DNA of 64,000 nt from Cryptomeria japonica (Eukaryota > Streptophyta > Pinopsida > Cupressales > Cupressaceae). This document shows, in pieces, positions 12,942-23,680 of the stretch. How positions within the stretch are numbered: position 1 is the first letter of the stretch; each line of letters begins with the position of its first letter. Under the pieces are notes generated by a model. That model saw nothing but the letters and a program-made list of their open reading frames with translations. It was not told the origin of the DNA and made no database searches. Position numbers and translations under genes: made by a program. The DNA lies in NCBI RefSeq assembly GCF_030272615.1, contig NC_081415.1, positions 513,015,034 through 513,079,033 of the forward strand. The letters are read 5' to 3'.

Positions 12942-14466
12942 TGTTACCATTTGGCATTATAATAGACAATGGGAGATTGTTGGCATTTCAATAAGGATAT
13001 TGAGAAGGTTGTTGATGATTATGGATATAACTAATTAAGGATGTTTACTATCTTAATATTATTATTTTGTCATTGATGTCAACAAATTGATTTTCTAATT
13101 CAGTATGATGTTGCCATATCCTGAGAAGTATGATTTGAAAAGTATAAAGATGTTGGTAAAAGACAGAGAAAGAATATAATGAATAAGGGGATGAATAAGG
13201 TATTCAATGGGAAACTATTACCAAGTCAGACAATGATGAGATCATGATGTTTAGATTGTTTTAACATCATACATATGTTATAAATTGTAAAGGTTAATAC
13301 TATACTATGTTACCGAGCAAAGAACCTGGTCGGTAAACCCTAAGGTTATCGCTATCGGTTAATGAAGGCAGAATGTCTACCGAGTGAAGTTTAGTATTTA
13401 CCGAGTTGTAACCAAGTTGTAACCAAGCTGTAATAGAATACATTAAATGGTTACATGCATTATTTAATGAAGGAAGCTGATGAGTTGGAACTGATTAAAT
13501 GATTGGTATGCCATGCATGAAGTTTGTTAATGAATCTATGGCAAAGGAAAATCAACATGAAGATCTACAATGCAAATTGAACCGCAATACCCTAGCACAA
13601 GTTCCAAGAAATGTATGCAATTTCCAATGTGGGGTAAAACATTTTTTAGATCGAAGGATACATTGAACTTGGACAAGTTTGAAAATCTGATGGCTATGAT
13701 TAACCATGGGAAATGTGATCAAGGAGACTAAGTGGTTAGCTAATTGTTTATAAATAGGGAACTGTTGAAAAACAATGCATGCAGGCAAATGTATGCACAG
13801 GGATGCTACATAGTGATTACCGAGCATAGAAGCTTGAAGACCTGTTTGAATAACAGACTATAGAAGCCCAACAGATGGAAAAGGTTAGTTCTATGTCTAG
13901 ATTGTATTGAGCAAATAAGAATTTACTTTAGCATTTTAGATGTGAATTTGCAGATAGATTCTTATTACTGTTATTTTGTGAAAGTGAAAGAAAATATCTT
14001 AACCGAGTGGACTTAATAGTCTTATTTGTAAAACCCTCTAGCAAGGTGACATTCTGATTGAGTGTTTGAAATCCTTTAACAAGGTCACTTCTAACAAGGT
14101 GAAGATCCTAACAGATCTGAGGGAAATCCCTTAACCGGGTCACATCTAGCAATGTGTTTGTAATCTTTAACAGGATTTGCTTTTAACTGAGCATACTCTA
14201 GAAGAGTATATTGCTTAGTGGGTCCGAAATCCCACAGTGGTTTTTCCCTATTTGGGTTTCCACATTAAATCTAGTGTTATGAGGTTTATGATGTTTATAT
14301 GCTTTTGAGTTTGCGTGTTTTAGTAGTTTTGGTTATTTAACTGAAGTATATGTTACCGAGGTTGAATCTGATGTTTTTATTGAAGATTAAGTTTGTATGA
14401 TTCACCCCCGCCCTCTCATCTTGTTGGCTATTGGATTTGTACTTACATAAAGTATCAGAACTATCA
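12942..14466 (+). repeat. 5' LTR of copia A
   Basis: The 1525-bp LTR was delimited by comparison with the copy at 19,116-20,652 and by the TG...CA ends. It holds a telo-box AAACCCTAA (13335-13343), a TATA box (13749-13757), several ACCGAG words, and the conserved GTGG...CCC-GGG...CCAC hairpin (14237-14263) before a C-rich tract near the 3' end. Open frames inside it (for example antisense 13,552-13,827) occur at the same place in the other LTR and are shadows. Confidence 0.93.
13749..13757 (+). promoter_or_regulatory. TATA box of copia A LTR promoter
   Basis: TATAAATAG occurs at the same relative position in the 3' LTR (19935-19943). It lies about 700 bases before the LTR end, so transcription would start near 13,780. 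The promoter role is inferred from position and motif. Confidence 0.6.
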
Positions 14467-14468
14467 AT

Positions 14469-14480
14469 TGATATCAGAGC
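14469..14480 (+). other. primer binding site of copia A (tRNA-iMet)
   Basis: TGATATCAGAGC starts two bases after the 5' LTR. The canonical plant site complementary to the 3' end of initiator tRNA-Met is TGGTATCAGAGC, so there is a single G-to-A change. Confidence 0.85.
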
Positions 14481-14530
14481 TTTTGACTTCAGAAGAAAAG
14501 TTTAAAGGTACTTGATGCAAAGATCCAAAG

Positions 14531-17500
14531 ATGTATAAGAGGGATGCACCGAAGCTGAACAAGTCAAGTTTCTCTACATGGTAGAAAAGGATGAAGCTGC
14601 ACCTATCAGGAGTTGGAGAATATGTTGTTTATTATCTAGAGAATGATTTCATCACACCGAGCACCTATCCATTAACTATGGAATAAATTAAAGCAAAGCA
14701 AGTACATATTCAAGCAGTGATTGAAATAACATCTGCAATGACTGATTCAAAGTTTAATGATCTAGAAGGCTGCAATGATGCAAAGGCATTGTGGGATAAG
14801 CTCATATCAGTATATGGAGGAGATGAACATGTTCAAAGAGCAAAAGTAGATAGTCTAAGAGAACAACTTGAATCTATGTGGATGAATGAAGGTGAGAACA
14901 TAACTCAGTACAATACAAGACTAAAGGAGATTGTCAATTTAATCAAAGAAGCGGGTGGAACTATTGAAGAAAAGGATATAACAAGTAAGTTGTTAAGAAC
15001 CCTTCTACCAGCCTATGCAATCAGAGTCTTTGCAATCAATGAATTGAGGTTTATACCTAATCTGCTAGTTTCTTTAGATGCTACTATTGGTAAGCTACAT
15101 GCATTTGAGTTAAGTAACTTTGATAACAGTGGATCTTCCGTAAATAAAGTTGAATCTACATTTAGTTCTTTTCATCTTGATGAATCTAATGATTACAATG
15201 AAAGAAAGTATAAGTACTCTGAAGGAGATCACAGTAGAGAAAGTGAAAGATTTCATAAGAACGTGGAAGTACACAAACTATATGAGGAAATCAGAAAGCA
15301 GGAAGAGTTTGAAGCACTATTAGCCAGAAGGTTACCGAGAGGCAAAGATAAGTATAAAGGAAAACTACCTTTGATATGTTTCAATTGTGATAAAATAGGA
15401 CATATGGCTTCTAACTATCCTGAAAAATATTCTATTGAAAAGAGAGATTACCAAGATGACAGACTGAAAGATAATCATTATAGAGGACACCGAGACTTCA
15501 GAAGAAGAGATAGAAAGACATGCTTAATAGCCGATGAGGAATCCAATGATGATAAATCAGATGAAATTGATACAGAGGAAGTAGTTTATGTGGCTATCAA
15601 AGATGGATCAGATGAAGAAAGGTATGAAGAAAAATCCCTAATATCTCACATAAATACTAATGATTCTTGGATCATAGATAGTGGATGCTCACATCATATG
15701 ATAGGAGATAAACACAAGTTTGTTATGTTAGAAGATTATGATGAAGGCTATGTTAGATTTGGTAATGATGCACCATGTCCCGTGAAAGGTAAAGGATCTA
15801 TAACACTTCTTGACAATGCAAGATGCAATGATGTTTATTGGGTTGAAGGTTTGAAATACAATTTGTTGAGTGTAGCACAACTAAACAATACAGGTTACCG
15901 AATAGAATTTTAGAAAGGAATTATCAAAGTTCATGACAAGAATGGAAAGTTAGCTGCTACCGAGACACAAACAAAAGGTAGCAAATTTCACCTTGACTCA
16001 ACTCGGAACAAGTGTTTGTATGCAAAGATAGATGATACTTGGTTATGGCATAAAATGTTTTGTCATGTAAATTTTGATAATCTGATCAAAATAAGTAAGA
16101 AGCACCGAGTAAGAGGTCTACTGAGTCTTGAAAAACCTGAGAATGCTATGTGCCGAGGATGCCAGATGGGTAAGATGACAAGATCAAGCTTCACAAGTAA
16201 GTCTTACACTTCTAAAGGAATTTTAGATCTTGTGCACACTGATCTTTGTGGTCCTATGAAAGTTCAAAGTTATTATGGTGACAAATATTTCATATTATTT
16301 GTGGATGACTATTCAAGGATGATGTCGGTAATGTTTTTAAAAGAAAAATCACAAGCTTTTCAAATGTTTAAATGGTACAAGGCAAGAGTTGAAAATGAAC
16401 CAGGAAGACAAGTGAAATGTCTTAGATCAGATAGAGGAGGAGAGTTCACATCTAATGAGTTCAACTTATTCTACAATGATCATGGTATTAAAAGACAAGT
16501 CTCTGCACCGAGAACTCCACAGCAGAATGGAATAACTAGGAGAAGAAACAGATCTATTGTGGATTGTGCTAGAACACTGATGATTTAAAAGAAAGTGCCA
16601 CAAATATTTTGGAGAGAAGCAATAAGTACAACAGTTTACACTCTAAGCTGAGTACAATTGAAGAAAGGTACATTGAAAACACCATATGAAATCTGGTATG
16701 ACAAGAAACCTAATGTAAGTTATTTTAAAATCTTTGGAAGTAGATGCTATGTATAGAAAGATGATAGAAATGGCAAGTTTGATCAGAAAAGTGAAGAAGG
16801 AACATTTCTAGGTTATTCTTCTAGAAGCAAAGCATTTAAATGTTTGATCAAATCATCTGACAAAATAATAGAAAGTGCAAATGTGAAAATTGATGAATTT
16901 GCAAAAAGAAATGATGAAGGAAATTCCAAAGAACTAGAAGATTATGATGAATTTGTCTATGTTCAACTGACAAGTCTTATCGAGAAAACTATTGAAGAAA
17001 ATGAAGAGAATATCCAGTTACCGAGTGATGAAGAAGATCATACAGAGCCTACCAAGCCTGTATTAGCCAAGTATGTCAGAAGACATCATGCACCAAGTCA
17101 GATTATAGGAGATAAGGATGATTCAGTGATGACAAGGAACAAACTAAGACATAACACATGTCTTATATTTGAATTTGAATAGAGAATAGTGAAAGAGGCA
17201 TTTAAAAGTGAAGATTGGATAAATGCTATGATAGAAGAGATTGATTAGATCAAGAAGAATGACACATGGACACTAATCCGAAGATCGAAGGACAAAAATG
17301 TAATTGGTACAATATGGATTTTCAGAAACAAGCTAAATGAAAAATGAGAGGTCATTCGAAATAAAGCAAGATTAGTTTGCAAAGGTTATGCTCAAGAAGA
17401 AGGAATTGATTATGGTGAAACCTTTGCACCTGTTGCTAGACTTGAAGGAGTAAGAACATTGTTGGCATATGCTGCTTTCAAGAACTTCAAGGCATATCAA

Positions 17501-18743
17501 ATGGATGTCAAATCTACATTTCTGAATGGAATATTAGAAGAAGAAGTTTTTATTGAACAACCTGAAGGATTTGTTGAAGACAAGAATAAAGATCAGGTAT
17601 GTAAATTGAACAAAGCTTTATATGGTTTGAAACAAGCACCTAGAGCATGGTATGAAAGATTGCACTCTTATTTGATTAAGATTGGTTTTATAAGGACAAG
17701 TGAGAACAACAATATGTACATGAAGAATGATGAAAATGGAATACTAATCTTAGCCATATTTGTTGATGATATTATATTTTGTGGAAATGACTCTTTATGC
17801 AAGAACTTTAGAAATGAAATGAGCAAAGAATTTGAGATGTCATTAATCGGTGAGACAAAGTATTTTATAGGTTTACAAATACTGCAAATGAAAAATGAGA
17901 TTTTCATTACTCAATCCAAGTACATAAAGGAAATCTTGAAGAAATTTCGAATGGAGGATTCTAAACCAGTAAGTATTCCTATGACTACCAACTATAAACT
18001 ATCAAAGAATGATGAATCTACATCTGTTGATGAGACACTTTACCGATCCATGATTGGAAAGCTACAATATGTTGTTAATAGCAGACCAGACATAGCACAT
18101 GCAGTAGGTATAGTTGGAAGATTCTCTGTAGATGCTAAGGAAACACACATGACAACAATCAAAAGAATTTTTAGATACTTGAAAGGCACTGAGGATTATG
18201 GCTTAGTATATCAGAAAGGAAATGATTTTGATTTAAAATTTTATACTGATGCTAATTAGGTAGGCAACATTGATGATAGAAAAAAGCACAAGTGGAGGAG
18301 CTTTCTTTTTAGGAGAAAGACTAGTGAGTTGGCTTAGCAAGAAACAAGGATGTGTTTCATAGTCAACAACAAAAGCTGAGTACGTTGATGCAACATTGAA
18401 TTGTACCAATATAGAATGGATCAAACAACTGTTGGAAGGTATAAATGAGAAAGTTACCGAGCCAGTAACTATATTCTATGACAATACTAGTGCCATTAAC
18501 ATTTCAAAAAATCCTATTATGCACTCTAAGACAAAGCACATCTCTATCAAATATCATTATCTTAGAGAAGAAGCTCAAGAGAAGAAAGTGGTGTTGGAAT
18601 ATGTTAGCACAAAGGAGAAAATAGCAGATATCTTCACCAAACCACTACCAAGGGACACTTTTGAATATCTCAGAAGTAAGTTAGGGGTCCTACCCCTATC
18701 TTCTACTCACGGACCAAGTTTGGTGAAAGCATCAATTCAATGA
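14531..18743 (+). pseudogene. copia A Gag-Pol polyprotein, broken
   Basis: One frame runs from an ATG at 14,531 through Gag (UBN2-like helical domain to about 15,300), a knuckle at 15377-15418 (CFNCDKIGHMASNY, last zinc Cys replaced by Tyr), a protease with WIIDSGCSHHM at about 15,668-15,700, the integrase HHCC zinc domain (16,040-16,170), and an integrase core with HTDLCGP (Asp 16241-16243) and VDDYSR. The core ends in QNGITRRRN, where the catalytic Glu (normally AERKN) is Arg (AGG 16538-16540). Then come reverse transcriptase (17,280-18,230, FVDDI from 17,759) and RNase H ending near 18,700. About eleven in-frame stops occur (for example 15,911; 16,586; 16,646; 17,180; 18,257; 18,360), seven of them TAG. 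The frame stays the same until an extra A near 18,280. It cannot make a working protein. Confidence 0.9.
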
Positions 18744-19103
18744 CTATATTGAATATCTTTTAGGAGTTGATGTTGATTTACACACTTTAGGATGTTTTCT
18801 AAAGGTGTGCAGGATACAATACAGAGAACATGAATTGAAGGCAATAATGCTCTGACTGAGACTCAGTTGATACACAACAATAGGAAATCACTTCATACAG
18901 GAAGAAACTATGTTTTAGTTCTTTACTTTTTAGCATTATTGTCAAAGGGGGAGAAAAATGAGAAAGGGGAGAAGACTGAAGACTGGAAAGAAGACTGAAA
19001 TAAAGGAGAAGTCTGTTGACAGGAAGAGAGCATTTCAGCATTTCAGAATCACAACAATCCGAATCTTTTTAAGGTCAAATCAATTGGTTTTGCCATCAAT
19101 GCC

Positions 19104-19114
19104 AAAGGGGGAGA
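19104..19114 (+). other. polypurine tract of copia A
   Basis: AAAGGGGGAGA ends one base before the 3' LTR and would prime plus-strand DNA synthesis. A second, similar tract AAAGGGGGAGA begins at 18,944, about 160 bases upstream, preceded by the degenerate partner word TTTAGCATTATTG. Confidence 0.85.
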
Positions 19115-19115
19115 T

Positions 19116-20652
19116 TGTTAGCATTTGGCATTATGACAGACAATGGGAGATTGTTGGCATTTCAATAAGGATATTGAGAAGGTTGTTGATGATTATGGAT
19201 ATAACTGATTAAGGATGTTTACTATCTTAATATTATTATTTTGTCATTGATGTAAAGAAATTGATTTTCTAATTCAGTATGATGTTGCCATATCTTGAGA
19301 AGTATGATTTGAAAAGTATAAAGATGTCGGTAAAAGACACAGAAAGAATATGATGAATAAGGGGATGAATAAGGTATTCAATGGGCAACTATTACCGAGT
19401 CAGACAATGATGAGATCATGATGTTTAGATTGTTTTAACATCAAACATATGTTATAAATTGTAAAGGTTAATACTATACTATGTTACTGAGCAAAGAACC
19501 TACTTGGTAAACCCTAATGAACCTAGTCGGTAAACCCTAAGGTTATCGCTATCGGTTAATGAAGGCACAATGTCTATCGAGTGAAGTTTAGTGTTTACCG
19601 AGTTGTAACCGAGCTGTAATAGAATACATTAAATGGTTACATGCATTATTTAATGAAGGAAGCTGATGAGCTGGAACTGATTAAATGATTGGTATGCCAT
19701 GCATGAAGTTTGTTAATGAATCTATGGCAAAGGAAAATCGGCGTGAAGATCTACAACACAGATTGAACCACAATACCCTAGCACAAGTTCCAAGAAATGT
19801 ATGCAACTTCCAAGGTGGGGTAAAATGTTTTTCAGATTGAAGGATACATTGAACCTGGACAAGTTTGAAGATCTGATGGCTATGATTGATCATGGGAAAT
19901 GTGGTGAAGGAGATTAAGTAGTTAGCTAATTGTTTATAAATAGGGAACTATTAATAAACAATGCATGTGGGCAAATGTATGCACAAGGATGCTACGTAGT
20001 GATTACCGAGCACAGAAGCTTGAAGAATTGTTTGAATAACAGAGTATAGAAGCCCAACAGATGGACATGATTAGTTCTATGTCTAGATTGTATTGAGCAA
20101 ATAAGAATCTGCTTTAGCATTTTACATGTGAAGTTGCAGATAGATTTTTATTATTGTTATTTTGTGAAAGTGACAGAAAATCTCTTAACCGAGTGGACTT
20201 AACAGTCTTATTTGTAAAACCCTCTAGCAAGGTGACATTTTGATTGAGTGTTTGAAATCCTTTAACAAGGTCACTTCTAACAAGGTGAGGATCCTAACAG
20301 ATCTGAGGGAAATCCCTTAACCGGGTCACATCTAGCAATGTGTTTGTAATCTTTAACAAGATTTACTTTTAATTGAGCATACTCTAGAAGAGTATATTTC
20401 TTAGTGGGTCTAAAATCCCACAGTGGTTTTTCCCTATTTGGTTTTCCACGTTAAATTTGGTGTTATGAGGTTTATGATGTTTATATGCTTTTGAGTTTGC
20501 ATGTTTTAGCAGTTTTGGTTATTTTACTGAAGTATATGTTATCGAGGTTGAATCTGATGTTTTTATGGAAGATTCAGTTTGTATGATTCACCCCCCCCCT
20601 CTCATCTTGTTGGCTATTAGATCTGTACTTACATAAATTATCAAAACTATCA
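19116..20652 (+). repeat. 3' LTR of copia A
   Basis: The 1537-bp copy of the 5' LTR carries the same TATA box (19935-19943) and hairpin (20423-20449, where the GGG arm has become GGT). It differs by a short tandem duplication near 19,500-19,540 that doubles the AAACCCTAA telo-box (19509-19517 and 19532-19540). The target duplication GAAGT follows at once. Confidence 0.93.
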
Positions 20653-20657
20653 GAAGT

Positions 20658-21622
20658 TTTAGCACATTATTATTTATCAATTTCAACATTATGCTATGCA
20701 AAGACTTAAAAAGAAGAGTAAACTATTTTATAAAGTATTTGGATAAAGGAGCCACACATGATGTCATGGCTACCTCTTGAGTATTGATGTTGTCGTTTAT
20801 ATTAATGTATCTCTTGTTTGGTTTAAAATTCACAAAAGATAGTTGAGTACTTTCATTCTTATCAACCAATGCCATTGAATGAGATTATGAGGCACTACAC
20901 ATAGGTGCATAAAGGAAGTAAACTCAAAAAAGAGAAGCTTATCCCTTATTTATTTAAATAAATTAGCAAAAAAAAAATCTTTCAATATCATGATCAGGAA
21001 TATGATAAGCAATTTGAGAATAAAAATGTTTATATCTACCAATAAAATCACTCACTTTCTCTTTAACAAATTGCTTACAATGAATCAAATAAGTCAAAGT
21101 AATATTGGGACCAATATTATTGTGAAATTATTGAATGAAAGAATTAGCTAATGGTTGAAATGATGTAATAGAATAAGGAGGTAAAGAACAACACCATTGT
21201 AGTGTTTTATCTCTAAAGGTTAAAATAAACAATTTAGCCAGAGGTCTTTGGTCATGAGGAAAGTCACTATAAAAAGTTTGAAATATTTTAACATGAGTCA
21301 AGGGATAATCTTTTCCATTGTAAGGATCCAATTGAGGGATAACATGGAAAATGTTATTAGATAATAGGTTTGCTACATCAAATGTGGGCACATTAAAATT
21401 GGATTGGGTAATGGAAGCCAATTGTTGTTGTAGGGATGAAATAGTTTGGGCTAAGTTATTGATGGTTGCTTTCATGGATAGATTGAAATTGGACATATTG
21501 GATTGTGATGGAGGAGTAACATTGTTGTATGTACATAGGTGGACATTGATGGTAAAGATGTAGAACACTATGATATGTTGGTATGGGAGATGCTTGTGTA
21601 AGAATTTATTAAGTACAACCAA
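20658..21622 (-). pseudogene. Ty3/gypsy gag gene, antisense (5' part)
   Basis: The minus strand encodes the start of a plant gypsy Gag. A glutamine-rich coiled segment (NLAQTISSLQQQL) is followed by 'QLDPYNGKDYPLTHVKIFQ', RPLAKLFILTFRDKTLQWC, and further on FIGRYKHFYSQIAYHIPDHD. These match the order of the retrotransposon gag capsid domain (a YxG...W.L...F.L.. pattern). The frame is open for 164 residues (21,622 to 21,128), then broken by stops. The remaining gag and protease continue at 12,941 because copia A landed between them. Capsid assembly would have been its role. It is inactive. Confidence 0.75.
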
Positions 21623-22957
21623 GATCTAGAGCACAATGAATAGCACAAGAGAGAGACAATAGATTTGATAAGAATGAACTATATTCTCATCAATATGAAA
21701 ATACTATTAACTGGATCATCACATACAATGTAAGATGATACTTCTTATAAAGACAAGGAAATATTGATATTTGAGAACACAATCATGTCATGTGGCTCAA
21801 TGAGAAGCAAAGCTAGGTATGGGTAGGTAGGAGAAATAATAAAATATTCCACAAGAGGTGGATCACCCATCGAAGGTGGAATGTAACAACAAGATAAAAC
21901 CACAAAAGGTGGAATTTCTCCTACATGTATCATCCCTATGTGCACACTTCCCTAAGTGTCTCATATCCAAACTATGATGCAATGCATTACCCTAAGTCAA
22001 TGTAAGTAAAGTATAATTATGAGACATAATTTACACCAAAACCCCCAATAACTGCAACTTAGGGGAATGTAGACTCAAGTAAACAATGCAAGATGGGTCT
22101 TGGGTAGGAGGTCAGGTTAGGTACCCATGTACAAATGCAAATGCATGCAAACCAGTGAAATCTCTCACAAATGGAGAAAGGGAGAAAACCACATGGAAAA
22201 AAACTCCCCACCCCCCCCCCACAAAAAAAAAAAAAGAGAGATGAAAAATATGAAAAAAGAATTGTCAAAGAAGTATGAGAAGGATAAAACCCCATGTGAG
22301 GAAAAATTCCCCCCCATTAGAGAGAATAAGAGAGACCAAGTAGCCCCCACTTAATGTAGAATCTACACCAATGGTTGAAGCTCCAAACTGAATGAAGAAA
22401 CTACTCCACTATCACTGAACAACATTCTTCCTCTTAGGAAGAAAAAAACCAAGGGTGAATCCATGAAGTATCCCCAATCATGAAGGGAAGATGTAGGAAA
22501 AATTCTCATGATATAGGGAGTCTCTGAAAACTACTCAAGTATCCCCATTTTGATGCTAAAATTTATCCCCTCCAAATTAAGTCTACTGATCTGCACTACA
22601 GAAAAAGGCACTTCAAGATCCAATGGAGATAAATGTAGAATAAGATTGAAAGACTCACATGTCTCTTTCAAGGATAAAGAGACCTCTTACAAGTTCTGTA
22701 CAAAAGAATCCACAATCATGTCAACCTCAAAACAATGATCATGTAGAGAATGAACAAGAGGGTCAAAGTGTTCCCTCACAACAATCGAAGAAGGATCATC
22801 TTTATAAAAGAGAAGATGAATATCATCAATGATGTCTCCCAAATCTACAATGTAGGACTCCATAAAGAAACCTACAATGTTTGTCAAGTATTCATCCCAA
22901 GGAATAGAAGCTGGAAGATAAGGTATTCTTATTTCACTAAATTACAAGAAGCACAAA
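21623..22957. other. no clear gene; probably spacer of antisense copia F
   Basis: Short antisense frames (for example 22,687-22,887) look like degraded protein but carry no motif I recognise. They follow the protease relic F in the minus direction, where integrase would be expected, and it is not there. A homopolymer block of ten C and thirteen A lies at 22,211-22,235 and explains the odd open frames around it. Confidence 0.35.
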
Positions 22958-23680
22958 CTATAGCATCATTTGAATCATCAAGTTCAATAGTAGATGTGAT
23001 AGATCAATAGGAGGAGATGAAATCAAAGGCCAAAGAATGGGGGAACATGTGAGAATCCCCAAATTCAAGTACCCAAAGTTCTCCTCGATATATGAATCAA
23101 CACAAGAAGTGTGATCATCATGTGAAGAATCAACTTCATCAATAAGACCAAAACATGAAAAGGAGTACAATCGAGATGCATGATAAACCACCCCAGATGC
23201 AATGATATCTCTAGTCTGTGTTTATCTAATGATAACTAAATAAGGAGTGAACTCCACAGTTTTCCTTATCGTTCCATGAGTGATCTAATAGATGGAAAGA
23301 AGATTGTCTATCAAATGAGGTACACACAATAAATCATTGAAGGAGTTATACCTAATGTCAATATATCACTTCCCAATGACATTCATATATGTGTGATTGC
23401 CCATAAAAATAAGTTGCATGCTACAAGGCTCAAATGAAGAGAACATAGACTATGAAGATGCCATAAGATGAGAAGCTCCTGAATCTAGAAGCTATCTCCC
23501 TAAATCATGACTTGTAGTAGCACAAAGAGATTCTCATTTACTTTTCCCAAAAGTGTGATCCTTTCCTTTATCCTTTTAGAGATCTCTAAAATTGCTTCTA
23601 CAAATACAGTCTTATGGGAAATTCATTGATGGGGAACACACATTTTAACTAAGTGACCTCTAGAATTTTGGAAGTTGACT
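22958..23680 (-). pseudogene. antisense copia knuckle and protease relic (F)
   Basis: Minus-strand translation from about 23,680 shows a damaged zinc knuckle (GHLVKMC remnant), then LLDSGASHLMASS, the copia aspartic protease active-site signature, then MGNHTYMNVIGK, a 'CVPHLIDNLLSIY' block matching the typical 'VPxLxxNLLSV' segment, and TRDIIASGVVYHASRLYSF, corresponding to the region just before the integrase zinc domain. At least five stops interrupt it. No LTR, integrase core or reverse transcriptase can be tied to it. It belongs to a copia family different from A-C, where the signature is DSGCSHHM or DSGFSHHM. Confidence 0.7.

Larger units (their letters stand above)
12942..20652 (+). mobile_element. 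complete Ty1/copia retrotransposon A
   Basis: This is a full-length 7.7-kb element with two LTRs of about 1.53 kb starting TGTTA and ending CTATCA. It is flanked by perfect 5-bp target duplications GAAGT at 12937-12941 and 20653-20657. It has a primer site complementary to initiator tRNA-Met, a Gag-Pol frame in copia order (protease, integrase, reverse transcriptase, RNase H) and a polypurine tract just before the 3' LTR. The LTRs differ at about 5% of sites by eye, so insertion is fairly recent, yet the coding frame already has about eleven stops and one frameshift. It is nested in an older antisense gypsy gag gene. Long LTRs, repeated polypurine boxes and iterated ACCG-containing words resemble what is described for the Sirevirus lineage, but that placement is inference. 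Confidence 0.92.

Noticed and set aside
13552-13827. Antisense ORF in the 5' LTR of copia A
   Set aside because: Also partly present in the 3' LTR (19,681-19,893); it lies over the TATA region and has no coding signature.
18799-19212. ORFs between RNase H and 3' LTR of copia A as an env-like gene
   Set aside because: Short, overlapping on both strands, rich in purine-tract sequence, and without signal or membrane segments.
22127-22354. ORFs across the homopolymer block
   Set aside because: Created by the C10/A13 runs; Pro/Lys and Phe/Gly strings on the two strands.
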